A stretch of DNA of 64,000 bases from DATCMU01 sp036563245 (GTDB lineage: Bacteria; Pseudomonadota; Alphaproteobacteria; Rhizobiales; Devosiaceae): contig DATCMU010000044.1 in the NCBI GenBank assembly GCA_036563245.1, positions 41,179 through 105,178 of the forward strand, written 5' to 3'. The notes below the pieces were generated by a model. It was not told where the DNA came from. It saw only the letters and a list, made by a program, of their open reading frames with translations, and did no database searches. This document shows positions 25,513 to 33,295 of this stretch, piece after piece. Numbering within the stretch: position 1 is the stretch's first letter; every line of letters starts with the position of its first letter. The position numbers and the translations under genes are program-made.

Positions 25513-26037
25513 CTAGTTGCCCATGCCCGGCATGGTCTGCGCGCCGATCGCGCCGACCGCGAAGTCGAGCGTGACCTTGCCCGCCTTCTCGAATTCAAGC
25601 GTGATCGGTACGCTCTGACCCTGGACCAGTTGGTTCTTCAATCCGATCAGCATGATGTGAAAGCCGCCGGGCTTGAGGGTCAGGGTGTCGCCCGGCGCGA
25701 TGTCCAGGCCACCGTCGACGGGCGACATCTCCATCACGTTGCCGTTCATCTTCATCTGGTGCAGTTCGACGTGGGCGGCAATTTCAGACGAGGCGCCGAT
25801 CAACTTGTCCGCGGTATCGCCGGTATTGTGGATGGTCACGAAAGCTCCGCCAGCCGGGGCTCCGGGCGCGGTGGCGCGTGTGAAGGCGCCGGTGATCTCA
25901 AGCGGCCCGGCGATGGTTTTGGCAGGTGCGGCCATTGCGGCGCCATTCATGGCATCCGCCGCCGCAGGCTCTGCCGCCACTGGGGCCGACAGGGCGGCAA
26001 GGATGGTGAGCGCGAGTGCGCTGGTTCTGATGTTCAT
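25513..26037 (-). CDS. Periplasmic copper chaperone, PCuAC family
   Basis: This 174-residue protein has a signal peptide (ending near APVAA), a short Ala/Met-rich linker and a PCuAC domain. The Cu(I) motif of spaced His and Met residues is visible in HVELHQMKMNGNVMEMSPV and again in FHIMLIG. The family delivers copper to cytochrome oxidase CuA or CuB sites. It follows the DUF2946-like gene on the same strand (81-base gap), a common pairing. The Met-rich linker (MNGAAMAAP) may also bind copper. Confidence 0.92.
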   Translation of the reverse strand: MNIRTSALALTILAALSAPVAAEPAAADAMNGAAMAAPAKTIAGPLEITGAFTRATAPGAPAGGAFVTIHNTGDTADKLIGASSEIAAHVELHQMKMNGNVMEMSPVDGGLDIAPGDTLTLKPGGFHIMLIGLKNQLVQGQSVPITLEFEKAGKVTLDFAVGAIGAQTMPGMGN

Positions 26038-26118
26038 GGTGTTGAGCTTCTTCGTCTTGAGAATGCCATTGCGAACGTGCGGCCGCCTTCTGGCCGGGTA
26101 TCGCGTGGGGATAGAGGT

Positions 26119-26514
26119 TCAGACGAGGAATGTGGGCGGGCCCGTTGGCGGAGCGTGTCGGTCGAAGGGGAGACGAACCATGCCGGCATAGGACGGCGCC
26201 GGGTGCACGATCTCGGCGTCGACACCGCAGAGAACCCCGAGATCCGGCGCCGAAGGCAGCAGCGTGCTGCCGGCAAGCCGGCATGCGTCGCAAGGTCTTG
26301 AGTCGTGGTGGTCGGGTGCGGTCGAACCGGGCGCGACGCAACCCACAGTCGGCGTGGAACTGGCAAGAACAAGGGCCGCTTCGGTCTTCGACCCGGGCGC
26401 AACGACCGGCGCATGCAGAGAACCGGCAACCAGGAATGCCAGCAGGCCCACTGCGCAGACGAGTTCGCGCAGCAGGGCCAGCGGGCTGGTCATCTGACGT
26501 CGGCTGTCATTCAT
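26119..26514 (-). CDS. Small membrane-linked protein, DUF2946-like, beside the copper chaperone
   Basis: The 131 residues have one hydrophobic segment (CAVGLLAFLVAGSLHAPVV), a later DHHDSRPCDACRLAG stretch and an APPTGPP tail. The single His/Cys patch and the ending recall DUF2946 proteins, which lie near copper genes, but the match is by eye and weak. With the PCuAC gene it probably forms a copper-handling operon. The start at 26514 is the first ATG; a second in-frame ATG is at 26493. Confidence 0.55.
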   Translation of the reverse strand: MNDSRRQMTSPLALLRELVCAVGLLAFLVAGSLHAPVVAPGSKTEAALVLASSTPTVGCVAPGSTAPDHHDSRPCDACRLAGSTLLPSAPDLGVLCGVDAEIVHPAPSYAGMVRLPFDRHAPPTGPPTFLV

Positions 26515-26600
26515 CGACTTGCAGCCTGATTCTTGTTCCGAGGTCCGATTAGCGGATTACCTGGCCTCAGGGAAGCGGGACGTGACGGATGGCCTGCGTC

Positions 26601-27293
26601 CTAGTCGCGCAGATCAGTGCCGGAAGTAGGTCTGGCGATCTTGCCGATCCAGCCGAAAATCAGGCCGACAAGAGAAATGCCGCGCCGCTTGAGCGCGAAT
26701 TCCAGCGCATACCAGGCAGCGACCACGAAGGCTGCAACCGCGATCAGGATCGGCACCAGATGGGGATCGAGGCGGCCCGAGGCCGCGATGCCACTCGAGA
26801 TCAGGGCCGCGGGGACCAGATGCGCTCCCGCCCAGGCAAGCGCGGATATGCAGTTGATGACGGTGAACCGGACCCAGCCCATGCCGAGAATGCCGGCTAT
26901 TCCGGGCACGACCGCCTTCACGCCGGGTATGAAGCGACCGATGAACACGCTGGCGCCCCCGTGGCGATGGAAGAACGCCTCCCCGCGTTCCACAACGGCT
27001 ATATGGCGGTTGAACGGCCACAAGCCGTGTATGCGATCCTTGAAGATATGGCCGATCCAGTAGGAAAGGGCATCCCCCGCCATGGCCCCGAGGGCCGCAA
27101 CGACGAAGACCGGCCAAAACGCCAGTTTGCCCACCCCGATCAAGGTGCCGCAGGCAAGCAAGACCGGTGTCGAGGGAATGAACAGGCCAAGAATGAAAAC
27201 CGCTTCACCCGCCGAGATCAGGAAGATGATCAGGTGGGCCTGCAGCGGATTGGCCGTGATAAGAGCGATGATGGCTTGTATGATGTGGTTCAT
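26601..27293 (-). CDS. DedA family membrane protein
   Basis: This 230-residue integral membrane protein has the DedA (SNARE-associated/VTT) pattern: GEAVFILGLFIPSTPVLLACG near the N-terminus and GGASVFIGRFIPGVKAVVPGIAG in the middle, including the conserved Phe-x-Gly-Arg region. DedA proteins are linked to lipid-carrier flipping and membrane potential; some recycle undecaprenyl phosphate or phosphatidylethanolamine. It is a single gene divergent from uxaA. Confidence 0.9.
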   Translation of the reverse strand: MNHIIQAIIALITANPLQAHLIIFLISAGEAVFILGLFIPSTPVLLACGTLIGVGKLAFWPVFVVAALGAMAGDALSYWIGHIFKDRIHGLWPFNRHIAVVERGEAFFHRHGGASVFIGRFIPGVKAVVPGIAGILGMGWVRFTVINCISALAWAGAHLVPAALISSGIAASGRLDPHLVPILIAVAAFVVAAWYALEFALKRRGISLVGLIFGWIGKIARPTSGTDLRD

Positions 27294-27372
27294 GAACCCG
27301 GACTGGCGCTGTGGCCGCGTTCAGGAAGAGCGCGACAACTGGACTGCCAGCGACGCCGGCGCCGGTGTCATA

Positions 27373-27405
27373 GCACGAAATCGAAAAGCACAAGCGCTTT
27401 CGTGC
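27373..27405. promoter_or_regulatory. Inverted repeat with LacI-like core upstream of uxaA
   Basis: GCACGAAA (27373-27380) and TTTCGTGC (27398-27405) pair perfectly. Inside, AAGCGCTT (27393-27400) is an 8-base palindrome of the kind found at the centre of LacI/GntR sugar-regulator sites. It lies in the 225-base spacer between dedA and uxaA; no gene is seen there. Confidence 0.35.
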
Positions 27406-27518
27406 CGGGCGTGGAACAACGTGCCGCAAGGCGGTGCAAAACGTCGTGCTTGCGTTTTCCCGCGCAATGGCAGGAAAACCTGCCGGGTGATCTCCTCCGA
27501 ATTGGAAGCAGCGCAGTC

Positions 27519-29051
27519 ATGACCGAACCGACCGCCGAAGTGCGAACCCTGATCCTCCATCCGGCCGACAATGTGGGGCTGGCGCTTTCGAACCTGATGC
27601 CGGGCACGACCACCCAAGAGGGCGTGGCCATCGGCAAGAGGGTGCCAAGGGGGCACAAGTTCGCCCTGCGGGCCATTGCTGCGGGCGAGGCGATCGTGAA
27701 GTTCGGCCAGACCATAGGGTTTGCCCAGAGCGCCATTGCCCCTGGCGACTGGGTGCATGAACACAATGTTGTGGTGCATGACTTCGCGCGGGATTACGCG
27801 TTCAGTTCCGCCGCGACGCCAGTGAAGATGGTACCGGAACACGAACGCGCGAGCTTTCAGGGATTTCGCCGCAGCAATGGCAAGGTGGGGACGCGGAACT
27901 ATATCGGCATCCTGACCAGCGTGAACTGTTCGGCCTCGGTAGCGCGGCACACGGCGGAGGCCGCCAGCAGGTCAGGGCTTCTGGATGGCTTTCCGAATGT
28001 CGACGGGGTCGTCTCCTTCGTGCATGGCACGGGATGCGGCATGGCGACCAAGGGCGAAGGATTCGACCTGCTCAAGCGCACCGAGTGGGGCTATGCGAGC
28101 AATCCCAATCTTGCCGGCGTGCTGTTGGTCGGGCTGGGTTGCGAGGCGTTCCAGATCGGCCGTCTGAAGGAGATCTACGGCATCGAGGATGACGAAACCT
28201 TCCAGACCCTGACGATCCAGCAGCAGGGCGGCACCCGCAAGACCATCGATGCCGGACTTGAACGGATCGCGGACATGCTGCCGATCGCCAATCGGGCACA
28301 ACGCGAGACGGTGCCGGCCTCCGAGCTGGTGCTCGCACTGCAATGCGGCGGATCGGACGGCTATTCCGGCGTCACCGCCAATCCAGCGCTTGGGGTCGCC
28401 GCCGATATCCTCGTGAGCCAGGGGGGCACGGCAATCCTCTCGGAGACGCCGGAAATCTATGGGGCCGAGCACCTGCTGACACGCCGCGCCATCACCCGCG
28501 ACGTCGGCGAGAAACTGGTCGAGCGCATTCGCTGGTGGGAAGCCTATACGGCACGCAACGACATGGAAATGAACAACAATCCCTCGCCGGGGAACAAGCT
28601 GGGCGGGTTGACGACGATCCTGGAGAAGTCGCTGGGCGCAGCGGCGAAAGGCGGCACGTCGCCGCTGACGGCAGTTTACGAATATGCCGAACAGGTAACC
28701 GCCAAGGGCCTGGTGTTCATGGATACGCCCGGATACGACCCGGTGAGCGCGACCGGCCAGGTCGCGGGCGGCGCAAATATCCTGTGCTTCACTACCGGTC
28801 GGGGCTCCGCCTACGGGAACAAGCCGACCCCCTCGATCAAGCTTGCCACGAACTCGGAAATATTCGAGCGGATGGATGACGACATGGACATCAATTGCGG
28901 TGACGTGATCGACGGGGTCTCACTGGAGGAAAAGGGCCGGGAAATCTTTGACAAGATCCTCCGCGTCGCTTCGGGCGAGCGCACACGGTCAGAGGAACTG
29001 GGTTACGGAGACAACGAGTTCGTGCCCTGGCAGGTCGGCGCGGTCATGTGA
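27519..29051 (+). CDS. uxaA: Altronate dehydratase family protein
   Basis: The 510 residues match the UxaA/GarD family. There is a short N-terminal SAF-like domain (about 1-95) with GHKFALRAIAAGEAIVKFG, then a long catalytic part with GFRRSNGKVGTRNYIG, VHGTGCGM and ALQCGGSDGYSG. UxaA removes water from D-altronate to give 2-keto-3-deoxygluconate in galacturonate breakdown; a KDPG aldolase gene is elsewhere in the window (44307). I trimmed an open extension upstream because it runs antisense to dedA. Galactarate dehydratase is a near relative, so the substrate is probable, not proven. Confidence 0.9.
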   Translation: MTEPTAEVRTLILHPADNVGLALSNLMPGTTTQEGVAIGKRVPRGHKFALRAIAAGEAIVKFGQTIGFAQSAIAPGDWVHEHNVVVHDFARDYAFSSAATPVKMVPEHERASFQGFRRSNGKVGTRNYIGILTSVNCSASVARHTAEAASRSGLLDGFPNVDGVVSFVHGTGCGMATKGEGFDLLKRTEWGYASNPNLAGVLLVGLGCEAFQIGRLKEIYGIEDDETFQTLTIQQQGGTRKTIDAGLERIADMLPIANRAQRETVPASELVLALQCGGSDGYSGVTANPALGVAADILVSQGGTAILSETPEIYGAEHLLTRRAITRDVGEKLVERIRWWEAYTARNDMEMNNNPSPGNKLGGLTTILEKSLGAAAKGGTSPLTAVYEYAEQVTAKGLVFMDTPGYDPVSATGQVAGGANILCFTTGRGSAYGNKPTPSIKLATNSEIFERMDDDMDINCGDVIDGVSLEEKGREIFDKILRVASGERTRSEELGYGDNEFVPWQVGAVM

Positions 29052-29063
29052 CCGCAGCATGGA

Positions 29064-29576
29064 TCAAAGCAACATGCGAAACACGATCTTGGCGTCGTTG
29101 GGGCCATAGAAGTCCGCAAAGCGCGCGGCGCGCTGGAAACCGGTTCCGAGGTAGAAGCGCCGCGCCCGCGCATAGGGCTTGCGTTCGGAGGTCTCGGCGA
29201 GAATCTGGGTGCCACCTTCGACCCGGATCACGTCGGCGGTGCGGCGCATGAGGTCTCTTGCGAGTCCGGTCCCGGCCCATTCGGGCGCCACCACGATCCA
29301 GTAAAGATCAAAGGCCGACTGGGTCAGCGGAATCCGGTCGAAGCAGGTGAAGCCGATCAACCGGTGGTTATCATCCTCGGCCAGGAGGAACTGATAGGTT
29401 TCGCGCCCGTCGAGCGTTGTCGTGACCAGCTCCCCCGCGACACGCGCTTCCTCGTCGCTGAATACGCCCGTGCTGCGGGCGAGAGCTGCGACGCGCTCCG
29501 CGTCATCGGCTTGCGGTTGTTCGTAGTAGCGCACGTGGCTAGCGAAATGCTGCGGAGACGATGTTTTCAACGACAT
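29064..29576 (-). CDS. GNAT-family N-acetyltransferase in the kamA cluster
   Basis: The protein has about 170 residues with a GNAT fold: FDLYWIVVAPEWAGTGLARDLM holds the beta4 strand and acetyl-CoA loop (AGTGLA), and ARRFYLGTGFQRAARFADFY is the usual C-terminal part. I chose the ATG at 29576, which overlaps the end of the second ATP-grasp gene; the longer frame adds unrelated sequence. It is the last gene of the four-gene operon and may acetylate the product of the upstream enzymes, as AblB acetylates beta-lysine. That role is inference. Confidence 0.85.
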   Translation of the reverse strand: MSLKTSSPQHFASHVRYYEQPQADDAERVAALARSTGVFSDEEARVAGELVTTTLDGRETYQFLLAEDDNHRLIGFTCFDRIPLTQSAFDLYWIVVAPEWAGTGLARDLMRRTADVIRVEGGTQILAETSERKPYARARRFYLGTGFQRAARFADFYGPNDAKIVFRMLL

Positions 29577-30501
29577 GGGTCTGACTGAGGCCAATCTGGG
29601 CGGCGGAGGCGCAAAATCCGGCATTGGCAGAAAGGCATGGATTTGCGTTCACCTCAAGCATATAGGGCTGCCCGGTCGCGTCGACACGGAAATCGACCCG
29701 GGCATAGCCTCTGAGGCCAAATACGGGCCAGGCCGCGAGGGCCAGCCGCTTCAATTCCGCCAGAAGCGGTGCATCGTCCGCAGAGCGCGGGAAGACGCGC
29801 GGTGTCGTGAGATAGGCGGCGCTGGTCGTGTCCCATTTTTCGGCGTAGCCGACAATATGCGGCCCCGGGTGGTCGTCGGCAAAGCGGATCTCGGATACCG
29901 GCAGGGCGACGACACCGCGTTCGGTCTCCAGCAATGCGACGGCGAATTCGCGCCCCTCGACAAAGGCTTCCGCATACCAGCGCCCGCCATACCGGTTCTG
30001 GTTTGCCTCGAGCAGGGCGATGGCCTCGGCAGCCCCGGTCACCACGCTTGTCGCATCGAGCCCAAGCGAGGCATGTTCCACCGCAGATTTCACGATATAG
30101 CGCGAATCGGGATCGGTGCCGGCGATATCGGCCGGCACCGGCAGGCCCTCCGCCATCAATTTGCGCTTCATGTCGGTCTTGTCGGACAAGGCCTCGAGCG
30201 CGGCGCTTGGCGCGCCGGTATAGGGTACGCCCATATCGTCCAGCAGATGGGTGACTTCGGCCAGGCGATCCGGCCCCGCGGGCAGATCCTCGACGAGATT
30301 GAAGACGAAATCGGGTTCAAGGCTTTCCAGCTTGGCAATATTGGCCTCACGAGCCGGCGCATATGACGTCTGCAACGCCCGATGACCCAGATTACGCAGG
30401 CAGGTGGCAATCTGGTCGGCCTGGATGAAGGTGTCGGCGATATCGGGCCGGTCGGGGCCGGCGGCCGGGGGCGTCAGTATCACCGCTCGCAATTGGCTCA
30501 A
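29539..30501 (-). CDS. ATP-grasp ligase, D-Ala-D-Ala ligase-like (second of pair)
   Basis: The 320 residues show the ATP-grasp plan with VFNLVEDLPAGPDRL, SDKTDMKRKLMAEGLPVP and a C-terminal metal-binding part GYARVDFRVDATGQPYMLEVNANPCLS. Such enzymes join a carboxylate to an amine through an acyl phosphate. It is only distantly similar to the next gene, so the two are probably not a recent duplication and may act in order. It overlaps the first ligase (ATGA at 30498-30501) and the GNAT gene. It is not housekeeping ddl, which normally lies in the mur cluster. Confidence 0.87.
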   Translation of the reverse strand: MSQLRAVILTPPAAGPDRPDIADTFIQADQIATCLRNLGHRALQTSYAPAREANIAKLESLEPDFVFNLVEDLPAGPDRLAEVTHLLDDMGVPYTGAPSAALEALSDKTDMKRKLMAEGLPVPADIAGTDPDSRYIVKSAVEHASLGLDATSVVTGAAEAIALLEANQNRYGGRWYAEAFVEGREFAVALLETERGVVALPVSEIRFADDHPGPHIVGYAEKWDTTSAAYLTTPRVFPRSADDAPLLAELKRLALAAWPVFGLRGYARVDFRVDATGQPYMLEVNANPCLSANAGFCASAAQIGLSQTHVVENIVSAAFR

Positions 30502-31475
30502 GTCCCCTCCACACGGGCCATCGCATGCCCGACGATTTCACCGATCAGGTCTTGATAAGCCATCCCGGCCAATTCGGCGAGTACCGTCAATTCCGACCAT
30601 CCCGGCCGCAGTCCTGCCAATGGGTTGACCTCGATGAACGAGGGCGCGCCCAAGCGGTCGAGCCGAATGTCGATGCGGCCGCAATCGCGGCAGCCAAGGG
30701 CACGCCAGGCGGCAAGGGCCGTCTCGGCAATCGGCCTGGCGGCCTCGTCATCGACCAGGGAAAACCGGTCGAAGGCATCCATCTTGTTGCGCCACGAATA
30801 GGCGGACGGATCGCCGCCGGGACGAAAGGTGATCTCGACCACGCCAATCACGCGGGCGCCGTCGCCGGTTCCAAGCAGGCCCACGGTGAACTCGCGCCCG
30901 GGCAGATAGGTTTCGACCAGCGCTGGCTGTCGGTAGCTGGCAAGGACTTCGCGGCAGCGCGCCTCAAGATTTTCAGCGTCGGTTACCCTTGAGATCTCCG
31001 CGACGCCCTTGGACGTACCTTCGGCCAGCGGCTTGACGAACAAGGGGTAATCGAAATCGACAAGGTCGATGTCCCCTGGCGTGCGTACGACGGCGAAATC
31101 GGGCGTGTTCACACCATGGTGGCGCACGATGAGCTTGGCGACGGCCTTGTCCATGCTGGTGACCATGACGTCGGCCGACGAGAAGGTGTGGGGGATGCCC
31201 CAGGCCTCGAGCAGCGCGGGAACCTGCGCCTCGCGCGCGACACCCGACACCCCCTCGGCGATGTTGAACACAAGGTCCCAGCGTTTTCCGTCGGCCAACG
31301 CGTGCACCAGGGCGGGAAGCGCGCCAACCCGCTCGACCTCGTGGCCCAGCGCGGTCAGTGCGGACTGGATGGCATCGATGGTTTCGGGGGCATCGAACTC
31401 GCCGGCCTCTTCCTCCGAGAACCCCTGCGCGAGATAGTCGTCGCGCAGGTCATAGACCATGCCGATGCGCATCAC
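30498..31475 (-). CDS. ATP-grasp ligase, D-Ala-D-Ala ligase-like (first of pair)
   Basis: The 325 residues have VFNIAEGVSGVAREAQVPALL, FSSADVMVTSMDKAVAKLI, FVKPLAEGTSKGV (the ATP loop) and a C-terminus with CGRIDIRLDRLGAPSFIEVNP. This is the D-Ala-D-Ala ligase fold. The start overlaps the kamA stop (ATGA at 31472-31475), so it is made with KamA. It plausibly ligates the aminomutase product (beta-lysine or a similar beta-amino acid) to another amino acid or carboxylate; the substrate is inferred only from operon position. Confidence 0.88.
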   Translation of the reverse strand: MMRIGMVYDLRDDYLAQGFSEEEAGEFDAPETIDAIQSALTALGHEVERVGALPALVHALADGKRWDLVFNIAEGVSGVAREAQVPALLEAWGIPHTFSSADVMVTSMDKAVAKLIVRHHGVNTPDFAVVRTPGDIDLVDFDYPLFVKPLAEGTSKGVAEISRVTDAENLEARCREVLASYRQPALVETYLPGREFTVGLLGTGDGARVIGVVEITFRPGGDPSAYSWRNKMDAFDRFSLVDDEAARPIAETALAAWRALGCRDCGRIDIRLDRLGAPSFIEVNPLAGLRPGWSELTVLAELAGMAYQDLIGEIVGHAMARVEGT

Positions 31476-32923
31476 AGGTTCGTCCCTGCGTCGCGATAGA
31501 GCCCGCTGCGGGCATCAAGGCCCAGACCGCTTGAGCGCAGCAGGCCCTGGGCAACACCGGTCGATCCGTCGGGGTCCGGATAGCGGAAGGTGCCGTCTTC
31601 GAAATTTGTCAGCAACAGGTCATCGCCATCGCGCCCGAGCACATAGTCGGGAAGCAACGGAATCTTGCCGCCGCCGCCGGGCGCATCGACGACGAATTGC
31701 GGCACGGCGTAACCCGTCGTATGGCCGCGCAGCGCCCGGATGATCTCCAGACCCTTTTCGACGGGGGTGCGGAAATGAGCCGAGCCGGAGACCGGGTCGC
31801 ACTGGTAGAGATAGTAGGGCTTCACCCGGGCCTTGAGCAGGCCATGCATCAGCGGTTTCATCACTGAAATATCGTCGTTGATGCCCTTGAGCAGTACGGT
31901 TTGCGAACCCATTGGTATGCCGGCGTCGGCGAGCCGGGCGCAGGCTTCGACGGTTTCCGGGGTCAGCTCGTCGGGATGGGTGAAATGGATCGACATCCAT
32001 AGCGGGTGAAACCTGTGCAGCATGCGCACCAGTTTGCGGGTGATCCGCTGCGGCATGACCACGGGGATCTTGGTGCCGATGCGGATGAACTCGAGATGCC
32101 TGATCGAACGCAGGCGATTGAGCAGCCATTCGAGCTTGTCATCGCCGATGGAAAGCGGATCGCCGCCGGAAAGAAGGCAATCGCGGATTTCGGGATGGGC
32201 CTCGATATATTGCGCCGCCTTTTCCCACTGGCTGACCGAGAAGGAGTATTCGCCATTGGTCTCGCCCACCATGCGCGAGCGCGTGCAGTAGCGGCAATAG
32301 GTGGAACAAAAGCCGGTGGTGAGGAACAGCACACGGTCGGGGTAGCGGTGCACCAGTCCGGGAACCGCCGTGTCGTGATCCTCGCCCAGGGGATCGGGGT
32401 CCTCGCCGGGCACGTGAACGAACTCGCCGCCCACCGGAATATGGGTGCGCCTCAGCGCCTGGGCCGGGTCGTCGGGCGAGATCAGCGAAAGATAGTAGGG
32501 CGTGATGGCGATGGGCAGATTGCCCGTGCGTTGCTCCACGCTTGCGCGCTCGTCATCGGTCAGGGCTATGATGCGCTCAAGGCTGTCTGCGCGGCGGATC
32601 CGATTGCGGACCTGCCATTTCCAGTCGTTCCAGTCGTGGACGGATACACCGGGATAGAAGCGGCGCAAGAATTTCCTGGATCGCTCCGAAACCGGGAAGC
32701 GGTTGATCGGCTCTATCTTGCGGGGAGTTCGGGCCTTTGGCGGCGTATCTGGATGCGCCGTGGCGGGGGTCGAATGATTTTCGACCGGCAGGAGCAGTCC
32801 GGATCGCGGCAGCTCCGATACGGCATTTGCCGTTGACGGGGGATTTTCTAGCGCCACTCGCTCGGAGTGACGCACTATACTCCCAGGGTCCGGATCTTCC
32901 TGGCCTAATTCTTCAGAATTCAT
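31472..32923 (-). CDS. kamA: KamA-family radical SAM lysine 2,3-aminomutase
   Basis: The 483-residue protein has the radical SAM cluster motif CSTYCRYC (C206, C210, C213) and the PLP site DAPGGGGK (Lys420). Asp376 (YQCDPVSG) and Asp413 (VVDAPGG) correspond to the two aspartates that hold the lysine side chain in the clostridial enzyme, so L-lysine to L-beta-lysine is the likely reaction. The first ~85 residues are Pro/Ser/Glu-rich, poorly conserved and probably disordered. EpmB-type aminomutases are shorter and act on EF-P with EpmA, which is absent here. GAGAG precedes the ATG at 32923. It leads the four-gene operon. Confidence 0.9.
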   Translation of the reverse strand: MNSEELGQEDPDPGSIVRHSERVALENPPSTANAVSELPRSGLLLPVENHSTPATAHPDTPPKARTPRKIEPINRFPVSERSRKFLRRFYPGVSVHDWNDWKWQVRNRIRRADSLERIIALTDDERASVEQRTGNLPIAITPYYLSLISPDDPAQALRRTHIPVGGEFVHVPGEDPDPLGEDHDTAVPGLVHRYPDRVLFLTTGFCSTYCRYCTRSRMVGETNGEYSFSVSQWEKAAQYIEAHPEIRDCLLSGGDPLSIGDDKLEWLLNRLRSIRHLEFIRIGTKIPVVMPQRITRKLVRMLHRFHPLWMSIHFTHPDELTPETVEACARLADAGIPMGSQTVLLKGINDDISVMKPLMHGLLKARVKPYYLYQCDPVSGSAHFRTPVEKGLEIIRALRGHTTGYAVPQFVVDAPGGGGKIPLLPDYVLGRDGDDLLLTNFEDGTFRYPDPDGSTGVAQGLLRSSGLGLDARSGLYRDAGTNL

Positions 32924-33249
32924 GACGTTCTCTCATTTATACAGCGATTCCAGAAGTTTATTCCCCGGAATCAGGCTGAGGTGATTGAAAAGATGATATA
33001 TGAATATTTGCTCCGTATTGCAAACACGCTGATCGCCAAGAATAGCGGCAACTTTGTGTTTGCGGCCGCTGATTGCCCGCTCGCACGGCCATGGGCGCAA
33101 GAAAGACGCCCGAGCGCCAGGCCCGAGTGAATCGACCTATTGGGCGGCTGGGTACTGGAATTTTTGGATGACCTGGCTTAGTCGCAGATAGAGCATGTTC
33201 AGGAAAAGCACTGCCGGTTCTCCGATTCGAACATGCGACCTTTCAAAGA
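32924..33249. other. Intergenic region between kamA and lldD with structured repeats
   Basis: No gene is seen. An inverted repeat GCAAACAC (33020-33027) / GTGTTTGC (33056-33063) and another, GCATGTTC (33193-33200) / GAACATGC (33229-33236), extended by outer GTCGC/GCGAC, lie here. The region is AT-richer than its surroundings and should hold both divergent promoters. Confidence 0.5.
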
Positions 33250-33295
33250 CCTGGACCATGCGTTCTGATTCCATCAGAAGGTGACATGGTCCAGG
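33250..33295 (+). promoter_or_regulatory. Hairpin over the lldD ribosome-binding site and start codon
   Basis: CCTGGACCATG (33250-33260) pairs perfectly with CATGGTCCAGG (33285-33295), and inside it TTCTGAT (33263-33269) pairs with ATCAGAA (33273-33279) around TCC. The SD-like AGGTG lies in the short internal loop and the ATG at 33286 lies in the outer stem. It could act as a translational switch or, as DNA, as an operator. Confidence 0.55.

Noticed and set aside
26589..27518. A 310-codon upstream extension of uxaA
   Set aside because: It runs antisense through dedA and has no homology-like sequence; the family start is at 27519.
29539..31475. Housekeeping D-Ala-D-Ala ligase (ddl)
   Set aside because: Two different ATP-grasp genes coupled to kamA and a GNAT gene, outside any mur cluster, argue for another substrate.
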